Below are positions 15,699-23,609 of a stretch of DNA of 37,960 bases, piece by piece. The position numbers were made by a program, and so were the translations under genes. Numbering within the stretch: the first letter of the stretch is position 1; the number at the start of each line of letters is the position of its first letter. The notes under the pieces were generated by a model. The model did no database searches. It was given only the letters and a program-made list of their open reading frames with translations, and was not told where the DNA came from. This DNA is from Gammaproteobacteria bacterium (GTDB lineage Bacteria; Pseudomonadota; Gammaproteobacteria; JAADGQ01): NCBI GenBank assembly GCA_021648145.1, contig JAKITI010000021.1, forward strand, positions 1 through 37,960, written 5' to 3'.

Positions 15699-17153
15699 TT
15701 AGACGGCATCCTCTTCATCATCAGGTATGTCAGCAGGTTGAGCAATTTCAAAATGTTTGATCATACGTCGTAAGCGAGGTCGGGAAACCCCTAATATTTC
15801 ACAGGTTCGCCCTTTGTGCCAACGAGTCGCTTCGAGCACACGAATGACGTGTATTTTTTCAACCTCCTCCAATGACATTTCACACAATGAGTGGCTAATA
15901 TCTCGATGGTGGTCGATGCTTTGGGGTAAAGAGTCGCTATTACTGATCTCATTGACAAGATCACAGGTGATTGTATTTCCGGGGCAGAGCGCCACCGCTT
16001 TTGCCAATACATTCTCTAACTCCCGAACATTCCCCGGCCAGCTATACTTCTGCATGTTGTCGATCACATCCATAGAGACCTGAGTGACGTTGCGGTGCAT
16101 CTGTTTGTTAATGCGCGCCAGAAGGACTTGAACCAGTTCAGTGATATCCTGTTGCCGTTCTCTCAGTGGTGGTAGCTGGATCGTAACCACATGCAGACGA
16201 TAGAAAAGATCCTCCCGAAAACGACCCTCTTGTACACGTTTTTCTAGGTCAGCATTGGTGGCGGCGATGACACGAGCGTTCGTTTTTTCCGTCGTTTTTC
16301 CGCCGACGGGGGTGAACTCTTTCTCTTGCAGTACACGTAAAAGTTTGGCTTGCATGGTCAGGGAGAGTTCGCTTAATTCATCGAGAAAAATAGAACCGTT
16401 ATTGGCCAGAGCAAACTTTCCTTGTTGCTTGCAGACTGCACCAGTAAAGGAGCCTTTTTCATGACCGAACATCTCGGACTCAAGCAAAGTTTCGACCAGT
16501 GCGGCGCAGTTGATTGCGACAAATGACCCTGTAGAGTTATAACCCACACGGTGAATGGCACGTGCTACCAGCTCTTTTCCTGTGCCACTTTCACCTGTAA
16601 TCAGTACCGTGACCGGATTGTTGGCCACCAGCCCGATCGTTTTAAATACTTCTTTCATTGCTCGGCTACGACCCACCATCGGGTTATTTTTCGCAGTGTT
16701 GCTCTCTTCCTGCTTGTGGGCGGCCAGGACGTTTTTATTGCTTGATGATAGAAGGCGGCCGATGACATCATCCAGCTCATCAATATCAATCGGTTTATGA
16801 ATATAGTCATCCGCTCCGCTTTGCATGGCCTGAATGGTGCTGTCCATATCCTGAAAAGCGGTAATCATAATGACATGAATGCCAGGGATGGCACTTTTAA
16901 ATTCAGGTAAGCCTTCAATGCCTGACCTGCCCGGCATACGAATATCCAGAATGACCAGATGAGGTTGATGTTTGGCGGTGGCTGCCAGCCCTTCATCCAC
17001 ATTGTGTGCCACAGCAACATCGTAACCTTCGCTGCTTAAATGAAGTTGCAGTGTACGGCAGCCAGCCACATCATCATCAACGATGAGTATTTTGTTACGG
17101 TTACGAGGTTGCGGCATCGCGGTAGGGGAGGTTGTCGGATAATTTTCTATCAT
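15699..17153 (-). CDS. NtrC-family sigma-54-dependent response regulator
   Basis: A complete three-domain regulator of 484 residues from ATG 17153. Receiver: ILIVDDDVAG acidic pocket, phospho-acceptor Asp70 in LDIRMPG, and the Lys of HKPID. AAA+ domain: Walker A GESGTGKE, the sigma-54 contact loop as GSFTGA, Walker B SIFLDEL, the R-finger region EGRFREDLFYRL and PLRERQQDI. The C-terminal Fis-type helix-turn-helix is VRVLEATRWHKGRTCEILGVSRPRLRRMI. The 5' end overlaps the kinase gene by about 50 bases. It probably acts at the three sigma-54 promoters in this window through the GAAYG-N3-YGTTC palindromes, which is inferred from gene linkage and shared motifs. Confidence 0.95.
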   Translation of the reverse strand: MIENYPTTSPTAMPQPRNRNKILIVDDDVAGCRTLQLHLSSEGYDVAVAHNVDEGLAATAKHQPHLVILDIRMPGRSGIEGLPEFKSAIPGIHVIMITAFQDMDSTIQAMQSGADDYIHKPIDIDELDDVIGRLLSSSNKNVLAAHKQEESNTAKNNPMVGRSRAMKEVFKTIGLVANNPVTVLITGESGTGKELVARAIHRVGYNSTGSFVAINCAALVETLLESEMFGHEKGSFTGAVCKQQGKFALANNGSIFLDELSELSLTMQAKLLRVLQEKEFTPVGGKTTEKTNARVIAATNADLEKRVQEGRFREDLFYRLHVVTIQLPPLRERQQDITELVQVLLARINKQMHRNVTQVSMDVIDNMQKYSWPGNVRELENVLAKAVALCPGNTITCDLVNEISNSDSLPQSIDHHRDISHSLCEMSLEEVEKIHVIRVLEATRWHKGRTCEILGVSRPRLRRMIKHFEIAQPADIPDDEEDAV

Positions 17154-19752
17154 TATTTTGTTCTCGTATAGGTGCCACTGGCAGGGTAACAGTGGCACAG
17201 GTACCACCACTTTCCGTTGCGGTCAAAGTAATGGTGGCGTGGTGTTGCTCCAATATTCTCTTGACAATCGTCAGCCCCAGGCCAGTACCTTTGGCACGGG
17301 TAGTAAAAAAAGGCTCAAATAGCTGCTCGACTTGTTCAGGTGTCATGCCTCTTCCGTTATCTTCAATATCTATTTGGACTTTAGGCAATGAGTCGATGAC
17401 TTGCAATTTTGCACGGATCAAAATATTGGGTTTATGAGGCAATCCGTCAGTGGATTCCAATGCGTTAGTGATCAGGTTACTGAAGGCTTGCTGAAGCTTG
17501 ATCGGGTCACCGTGCAGTGTAGGAAGCTGGGGTTGGTATTCGGTATGGATATTGGCTCCATGATCACGTACAGAGCGTTCATTGATAGCGATGGCCTGAT
17601 CCAGCACTTTATTTATGTTTAGCCACTCCAGTTTGAGGTCGTCCGGCCGTGAAAACGTCAACATATCTGCCAAAATTTCTTCCATATAGAGTATCTGATC
17701 CAGTGCAATTTGTTTAAGTTCACTGGCTTCTTTGTTGCCTCCTGTCTCGGCTCGCTTACCCAGAATTTTGAGTGACATTTTTATGGAGGAGAGTGGGTTA
17801 CGCAGGTCGTGGGCAATCATGGTGGCCATGCGTCCCATGGCGGCCAGCGTTTGCGCCTGAAGTAGTTCCTGGTTTTGGGTGGCGACTTTATCTGTTAGCC
17901 AGCGACGTTCGGTGATGTCCTCTTTTATGCCTAGATAGTGAGTGATCTCGCCTTGAGCATTACGGATGGGGGAGATCGTCGCTTTTTCCCAGAAAAGTTC
18001 GCCATTTTTTTTTCGGTTGTGAAAAATGCCATGCCACTCTTTGCCTGCGGAGATGGTTTCCCATAATTTTTTATACTCTTCAGGGCGAGTTTCGCCTGAT
18101 TTTAGAATACTGGTATGTTTTCCAATCGCTTCATCAACAGAATAACCAGTCAACTCGGTAAATTTGTGATTGATATATTCGATGGTTCCCATTTTGTTAG
18201 ATATCATAACTGGGTTGGGGCTCTGCTCTACAGCCTGAGATAGTTTGCGTAATTGCTCTTCGGCTTTATGTTGCTGGGTGATGTCTTGGCCGATGGCCGT
18301 GAGCGCTATAATTTTTCCAGCGGGTTGGTAAGAGAGCGTATTGTTCCACGAAATAAGCCGTACTTGACTGTTTTTACAGACAATGCGAGTGGTGGGAGTC
18401 GATAGGTGTGCTTTGCCGGAGATCAATTCATTGAAGAGGCGGCGTGCCCGAGCCTGATCTTCTAAAGGTAAAAAGTGATGAAACCAGTCACGGCCTAATA
18501 CGGAGTCTGTATCGTATCCCGTGATTTTCAAAAAGTATTGGTTACAGTAAACAATTTTCCCCTGATTATTCAAAGTAATTGCAGCCAGTTCGATATTTTC
18601 CAGAGTTTTTCGAAAACGGTGATTGAACGCTGCTTGTTCGCGTTTGATTCGATGCTTGATACTGATCCATGCCAAAATCAGTGAACCGAGTAGAAAAAAG
18701 AGTATGGAAGCTGCATATGGCAGTGTAAGAGTCCCGATAATTTTCTGGGAAATATCCTGTAGTTTGGCGGTGGGGAGGTGAGAGATGATTTTCCAGAAAC
18801 GGGGCTGATTATTGGGCAGATTATATTTCAGAGTGGTGATATATGGATTGGAGCCATTCATGTTTTGGTGAGTGTCGGGTGCAATAATATAAATTGTTGT
18901 GTAGGTATAAAGACCCGAAGAGGTATTGATTCGACCGTTGCTACTGCTGAGAATTTTTTTCCACGCCACGGGCTGTTCTTGAGCAAAAGAGCGTCCACGG
19001 CCAAATATAAAGCCCCAGTCTTTCTCAGGGTATTGACTGTTGAGCCAAAATCCATCGGCATTGACCAGGCTGACATCACCTTCAATATCTCTTGTTGCGC
19101 GCCTGAAATTACGAATCAAACGTTCGCCAAGAAAATTGAATAATAGAACGGCTCGCTTGTTTCCTGCATCATCAAAGAGCGGTGTTGCAAAGCGGATCAT
19201 CGGGCTATAGGGTTGCTCAATTTCATCCTCCTCCACATTGAGGTCGAAAGGCGATATGTAAATTTCACCTTGCTCCAGTGCAGCAGCCTCTTTGATGTAA
19301 TAGCGGTCACTCTTGTTCTGTAATTTTTCATCCGGTACGATCTGTGGAACACCTCGTGCATAGTTAATACGCACGATCTCCTGTCCACTTAAATCGACGA
19401 CTCGGATTTGAGCGTAAAGTCTCTTTTTTTCGCTGAAGTGAAAAAATTCCCGAGCGAGAGCATGACGTGCCTGGTTATTCTCAGGTTCGTTGAGCAGTGT
19501 CTCCAACTCATTGAGCTTTGCCAAAAATGTCAGGTCAGAGATGACACTGTAAAGATCATTGTTGATCACCTCACGTGCACGATCGACATTGAGTGTTTCA
19601 TGTGCCGTTAATTGTATCAGCTCAAATTTAAGGCGAGTCTGATAGTGGGTGAAGGCGGTGAAACTGACTAATAGACAAAGCGGTAAAAAAATAAGAAAAA
19701 ATCGCTTGATAACTGGTTTTCGATACTCATTGGGTGTGAGTGTGACGGGCAT
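17101..19752 (-). CDS. Membrane sensor histidine kinase with periplasmic sensor and two PAS domains
   Basis: An 883-residue hybrid-free kinase. Membrane helices at about residues 17-38 and 340-365 bracket a periplasmic Cache/PDC-like region (GQEIVRINYARG, YYIKEAAALEQGEIYISPFDL, PMIRFATPLFDDAG). Two PAS domains follow: ITLNNQGKIVYCNQYFLKIT and NPVMISNKMGTIEYINHKF, the second with a PAC end, ITHYLGIKEDITER. The HisKA box is MIAHDLRNPLSSIKM with His648. The ATPase has the N box NLITNALEST, DNGRGMTPEQV, FEPFFTTRAKGTGLGL. It starts on the stop codon of the preceding small gene (TAATG). The signal is probably a small periplasmic ligand; the identity is not readable. Confidence 0.94.
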   Translation of the reverse strand: MPVTLTPNEYRKPVIKRFFLIFLPLCLLVSFTAFTHYQTRLKFELIQLTAHETLNVDRAREVINNDLYSVISDLTFLAKLNELETLLNEPENNQARHALAREFFHFSEKKRLYAQIRVVDLSGQEIVRINYARGVPQIVPDEKLQNKSDRYYIKEAAALEQGEIYISPFDLNVEEDEIEQPYSPMIRFATPLFDDAGNKRAVLLFNFLGERLIRNFRRATRDIEGDVSLVNADGFWLNSQYPEKDWGFIFGRGRSFAQEQPVAWKKILSSSNGRINTSSGLYTYTTIYIIAPDTHQNMNGSNPYITTLKYNLPNNQPRFWKIISHLPTAKLQDISQKIIGTLTLPYAASILFFLLGSLILAWISIKHRIKREQAAFNHRFRKTLENIELAAITLNNQGKIVYCNQYFLKITGYDTDSVLGRDWFHHFLPLEDQARARRLFNELISGKAHLSTPTTRIVCKNSQVRLISWNNTLSYQPAGKIIALTAIGQDITQQHKAEEQLRKLSQAVEQSPNPVMISNKMGTIEYINHKFTELTGYSVDEAIGKHTSILKSGETRPEEYKKLWETISAGKEWHGIFHNRKKNGELFWEKATISPIRNAQGEITHYLGIKEDITERRWLTDKVATQNQELLQAQTLAAMGRMATMIAHDLRNPLSSIKMSLKILGKRAETGGNKEASELKQIALDQILYMEEILADMLTFSRPDDLKLEWLNINKVLDQAIAINERSVRDHGANIHTEYQPQLPTLHGDPIKLQQAFSNLITNALESTDGLPHKPNILIRAKLQVIDSLPKVQIDIEDNGRGMTPEQVEQLFEPFFTTRAKGTGLGLTIVKRILEQHHATITLTATESGGTCATVTLPVAPIREQNNDRKLSDNLPYRDAATS

Positions 19753-20087
19753 TATCTGCAGTGCCTCGTGAGCCGTATTTGCACACGCGTCAGGTAGTCA
19801 GCAACGCTTTCTTCGGAGTGGCGCGGAATAATATATATTAATTTGGCTGCGACGAGGTGCTTGAATCTTGAACCATCACCCGCAGGTCTTGGGTTTTGTA
19901 ACACATCTTGCAGATGATCTAATGTCTGTTGTGGTTCAGCGCAGTAGCGGCTCAGCGAGACCTCTTCGGTATACCAGCTTACCCAGAAAGAAATGATTAA
20001 CATCACCAGTAATACGATGGCGACGATGCGTAATGGAAAAAATTTGTTTTCTGCCACGAATTTCCCCTGGAAGATATTAGCAGACAT
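19752..20087 (-). CDS. Small single-span membrane protein of unknown function
   Basis: I do not recognise this 111-residue protein. It has a short cytoplasmic start, one strong membrane helix (LRIVAIVLLVMLIISFWVSW, residues about 20-40) and a mostly polar remainder with two Cys (CAEP and the terminal HCR). It lies between the HemG-like oxidase (14 bases upstream) and the kinase, whose start overlaps its stop. The tight packing suggests a role in sensing or in the cytochrome module. Confidence 0.75.
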   Translation of the reverse strand: MSANIFQGKFVAENKFFPLRIVAIVLLVMLIISFWVSWYTEEVSLSRYCAEPQQTLDHLQDVLQNPRPAGDGSRFKHLVAAKLIYIIPRHSEESVADYLTRVQIRLTRHCR

Positions 20088-20101
20088 ACATCCTGTGGGT
20101 C

Positions 20102-21553
20102 CTACGGATTTAATGCTTTTTGTATGTTATTGGCTGTGACTCGTTGCCGTTGTCCATGAGGAGTTGAGTTGTGCCGAGTTTTCTTCTGTTCCCGTAATTC
20201 TACCATCTTTTTCACCAACTGCTCTCCTCTGGCAATGCGATCACGTATTGATACGCCGCCTCGATAATTTGCTTCCAGATGAAGGCCTGGGAGTTTTTTT
20301 AGCTGTTTTTCTATTGCGGATAATCGAGCCTGATAAGCGCCATGATAAAGCGGCAACGCTTGTTGGTGGCGGTGAACTGATACCATCTCTGGCTCACCTT
20401 GCAGGTTCAGCAGTGGTCGCAGTGCTTTTATCACTTGCTCCGTCATCTGTTGTTTTGACCATTCAAATGCTTCGGGTTGTCGTGCTCCGCCTAGATAGGT
20501 CGTGAGAAGTGCCTTGCCAACAGGAGCACGGTTGGGAAAAAGGGCGCTCATCCACAGGTTGCCATTAAAGGGAAGTCTTTCAGTTTTTGGCACCAGAAAA
20601 CCAGTGGCATCCAACGCATGGCCAATTTGTGAACGATCAAATCCCATATGGAGAACTGCCAGAGGTGCGTAATTAATTCCTTCCAGCAGCTCTGCCAGCT
20701 CGTTGTTGAGTGGTGCGACAGCGTTTGCGGCGACGGGTGCTGGGGTGCTTAGTACCACTTGCCGTGCTCGGCGCGTCTCTGTGCCCAGCGCTGTATTGGC
20801 AATGATAGACCAGCCTGATTTTCCGTTGGGTATCAGTTCCACCATTCGGTAACCTGTACGTAAATTGATTCCAGGCGTGGCGGCCAATGTCTGTACTAAT
20901 GTTTCCATACCACCGTTAAAAGAGAAAGTTTCGGTGGTGCAGGCAGTGCGGCGGCGTAGCAGTTTGTTGATGAGCACACCCGCAGTAATGCTGCCATAAC
21001 GCTGTTCCAGCCCCGTTAATCTGGGCAGGGTCGCAGCGGCGCTGGCATATTGGGCATCGGCTGCTAAAGTGCCGGCGATAAAAGGCTCCATCGCTTTTTC
21101 CAGCATCTCCAGGCCTAACCTGCGGGTGATAAATTGGCTGACGGTTTCATCTTCATGTTTGCTGGCTGGCATAAAGGGTTCTGCCAGCAGTCGTAATTTT
21201 CCTTTGAGGCTCCAGAGTGGGGAGCTGATCATGCTGCCGAGTTTCATCGGCATGGGTGTGAGCTGGCCGTTATTGAGCAGATAACGGTGTGCTTCTGATT
21301 CTGCTGAGCGATAGCTCTTCTCTTTTTCAAGATCTAATCGACGTACCAGCTCTGAGACTTCAGGTCTAAAGTTAAGCAAAAGTGATGCACTTTGCTCGGT
21401 GAGATAGCCATCTTGTCGTTCACTGCGAATCTTTCCTCCAGCACGTTCCGATGCCTCCCATACTTCAACGGACATTCCAGCTCTTACAGCCCACCAGGCT
21501 GTGGTGAGACCCGATATTCCGCCGCCAATTACAAGGAGATCAACATCATTCAT
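20102..21553 (-). CDS. hemG: FAD-dependent protoporphyrinogen oxidase (HemG/HemY type)
   Basis: A 483-residue flavoprotein with the N-terminal dinucleotide motif VIGGGISGLTTAWWAVRAG, the VEVWEASERAGGKIRSE ribose-binding segment, and the C-terminal GVSIRDRIARGE that resembles the family's FAD-binding end (usually 'GVGVPDCI'). Family members oxidise protoporphyrinogen IX or coproporphyrinogen III during haem synthesis. The gene overlaps the radical SAM gene by 4 bases. Its place among cytochrome genes suggests a dedicated tetrapyrrole step; the exact substrate could instead be another porphyrinogen or a carotenoid-like compound, since this amine-oxidase superfamily is broad. Confidence 0.85.
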   Translation of the reverse strand: MNDVDLLVIGGGISGLTTAWWAVRAGMSVEVWEASERAGGKIRSERQDGYLTEQSASLLLNFRPEVSELVRRLDLEKEKSYRSAESEAHRYLLNNGQLTPMPMKLGSMISSPLWSLKGKLRLLAEPFMPASKHEDETVSQFITRRLGLEMLEKAMEPFIAGTLAADAQYASAAATLPRLTGLEQRYGSITAGVLINKLLRRRTACTTETFSFNGGMETLVQTLAATPGINLRTGYRMVELIPNGKSGWSIIANTALGTETRRARQVVLSTPAPVAANAVAPLNNELAELLEGINYAPLAVLHMGFDRSQIGHALDATGFLVPKTERLPFNGNLWMSALFPNRAPVGKALLTTYLGGARQPEAFEWSKQQMTEQVIKALRPLLNLQGEPEMVSVHRHQQALPLYHGAYQARLSAIEKQLKKLPGLHLEANYRGGVSIRDRIARGEQLVKKMVELREQKKTRHNSTPHGQRQRVTANNIQKALNP

Positions 21554-23592
21554 TTTTTCACCTCTTGCTTCACTTTTTTGCCCGCTTTGAGTTCTGCTTT
21601 CATCTGGTCGATCAGTGATTGCCCCAATAATTCACCAGGATTTTCACGTTCTTCTACAAAATTACGGATGGTGGCAAAACGCTTGTCTGCTTCGCTATTG
21701 TTTTTCAGACGTGGAACTTTTTTACGAGCGATGGCATAAGCATCGAAGTTCAGCTCTTTTAGACCAAACCCTTTCATGCGCTTGACGGCACGCATCATGG
21801 CGCGGTTACGAAAACGAGTCAGATCGCTAGAGCTGATACAGCTTAAATCTTCACGCCTGGCGTTGAATTCAGCGGCTTTTTTGATGCCAGCACGAATGAA
21901 GTCGGGTGCTTGGCTGAGACGTTTTTGCGCTTCATCGCTCCAGGTGACTCCACCCGTAATCGGCTTTATTGCAGCTTCTACGTCCTGAAATTCTACCGTA
22001 GTGACACGCCGTTTTCTTGCGTGTTGCTCTGCCGCACCTTCCATAGCAGGTGTGACAAACAGTTGCACTTCGCGTCGTTTGTCGGCAAGAAAAGAGGCAA
22101 GGTGTTGCTCTGCATCGCTGCTCCAATCGAGTGTGCGACCCGCTTCATCTTCTGCTTCCAGCCGATTCAAAAGCTTGACGTTGACTTCAAGCCGCCCTTC
22201 AGCGCGAGCAACATCTTCGGCCACCTGCTCTACGCCTGAGCGTAAAAAAGTGGGAATATCATTCATTCGTTGTTTTGCTTCTTCAGTCCATGAAAGTGGA
22301 GCGTCGTTGCCAACCGCTTTGGATGTGCTAGGGCGTTTTGGGCCTTTGCCATTAAAACGTTGCGCTGAAAGTGTTGAAAGATGCTCGCCTGTGACTTCCG
22401 TTTCACCACGTTCTCTCACATAACTTTCGGCTCTTTTTTTGACCATTTTTCGCAAAAAACCGGGAACTCGCGTTAATCGTTGAGCCGCTTCGTCCGTCCA
22501 GGTGACATCCTCTTCTTCTTTTTCAACTAATGGCAGAATAGTGGCTCCACCTTGGGGTTGATAGCGACACCAGTTATCGCTGTCCATGATGTCACCGCCC
22601 AGTGCTAGCGGCCTGGCACGGCAGCCACCACAGAGTTTCTGATATTCACACTCACCACACTTTCCCTTGAGTTGTGGATTGCGAAGTTGCTGAAAGCCAG
22701 GGCTGTGTTGCCATGTTTCCCAAAAAGGTGTGGTGCGAATATTGGCCTCTTCATCTGGAATGTAAGGGCAGGCTGTGATGCCACCTTCAGGAGTGACACG
22801 ACAATAGTGCGTGCCCGCAGGACAACCGCCGCCTTCGTAACCTTGCGCCTTTGTCAGGAGTGATTCAGGGTCAATTTGATAGGCGATTCGTTTAAAATGG
22901 GGCGCACAGCGTGCTCGGATAATTAAGTCGCTGACTCTGTTTTGAGCTTCTACCAGTTGTTTGAGAACCTGTTCGTAGGTCTGGGCAGTAATATCTGACA
23001 TTGATTCGCCACGACCGGTGCAGATCAGGAAAAAGATATTCAGTACCTTGGCTCCAGTGCTGCGAGCGAACTGGATCATCTCTTCAATTTCGTGAGCGTT
23101 GGCTTCGGTGACGGAGAAGTGAACTTGAAAAGCGAGGTCTATTTTGCGGCAGGCATCCATTCCGGCCAGTGTTTTTTCCCATGCTCCGGGGCGGCCGCGA
23201 AATGCATCGTGCTGCTCTGGATCAAGAGAATCGACGCTGATTCCCACGCCCATCACACCTGCGGTTTGCAGCTCAAGGGCTCGTTTTTCATTCAACATCA
23301 CGCCATTGGTGCCTACAACAATAGCGAGTCCAGCGGTTGATCCGTGCTGTACGAGTTCGGTCAGATCGCGCCGCAATAATGGTTCGCCGCCGGTGAGTAC
23401 CACCATTGTTTGCTCTGAATGTGTTGCGACCTCATCCAGAAGCCCTTTGACCTCATCGGTGGTTAATTCATCCGCACTACCATGTTTGAGCGCATGCGCA
23501 TCAAGGTAACAGTGATCACAGGCGAGGTTACAACGCCGTGTTAAATTGATTGCAAGTAGAAAAAGATCATTTGTGTCGGTACTGCTCTCCAT
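21550..23592 (-). CDS. Radical SAM/SPASM protein with four C-terminal PCP_red repeats
   Basis: A 680-residue fusion. Residues 1 to about 345 are a radical SAM enzyme with the cluster motif CNLACDHCY, GGEPLLRRDL for SAM, and a SPASM-like auxiliary cluster region (GGCPAGTHYC, CPYIPDE, CGECEYQKLCGGCRARPLA). This resembles the NirJ/AhbD group that modifies haem or sirohaem side chains, though peptide-modifying relatives look similar. From Trp365 onward there are four repeats beginning W(T/S)xEA...RL..(V/I)P.F(L/I)R (Trp365, 435, 490, 551), the PCP_red domain pattern known from the C-terminus of protochlorophyllide reductase BchB/ChlB; the third is degenerate. Such a fusion suggests tetrapyrrole binding. 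It overlaps the HemG-like gene by ATGA. Confidence 0.88.
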   Translation of the reverse strand: MESSTDTNDLFLLAINLTRRCNLACDHCYLDAHALKHGSADELTTDEVKGLLDEVATHSEQTMVVLTGGEPLLRRDLTELVQHGSTAGLAIVVGTNGVMLNEKRALELQTAGVMGVGISVDSLDPEQHDAFRGRPGAWEKTLAGMDACRKIDLAFQVHFSVTEANAHEIEEMIQFARSTGAKVLNIFFLICTGRGESMSDITAQTYEQVLKQLVEAQNRVSDLIIRARCAPHFKRIAYQIDPESLLTKAQGYEGGGCPAGTHYCRVTPEGGITACPYIPDEEANIRTTPFWETWQHSPGFQQLRNPQLKGKCGECEYQKLCGGCRARPLALGGDIMDSDNWCRYQPQGGATILPLVEKEEEDVTWTDEAAQRLTRVPGFLRKMVKKRAESYVRERGETEVTGEHLSTLSAQRFNGKGPKRPSTSKAVGNDAPLSWTEEAKQRMNDIPTFLRSGVEQVAEDVARAEGRLEVNVKLLNRLEAEDEAGRTLDWSSDAEQHLASFLADKRREVQLFVTPAMEGAAEQHARKRRVTTVEFQDVEAAIKPITGGVTWSDEAQKRLSQAPDFIRAGIKKAAEFNARREDLSCISSSDLTRFRNRAMMRAVKRMKGFGLKELNFDAYAIARKKVPRLKNNSEADKRFATIRNFVEERENPGELLGQSLIDQMKAELKAGKKVKQEVKK

Positions 23593-23609
23593 AATCTAAT
23601 TTTCCTACC

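Noticed and set aside
21550-23592. Naming the radical SAM gene nirJ or ahbD
   Set aside because: The motifs fit a broad SPASM group and no nir or ahb partners are in the window, so a symbol would overstate the evidence.
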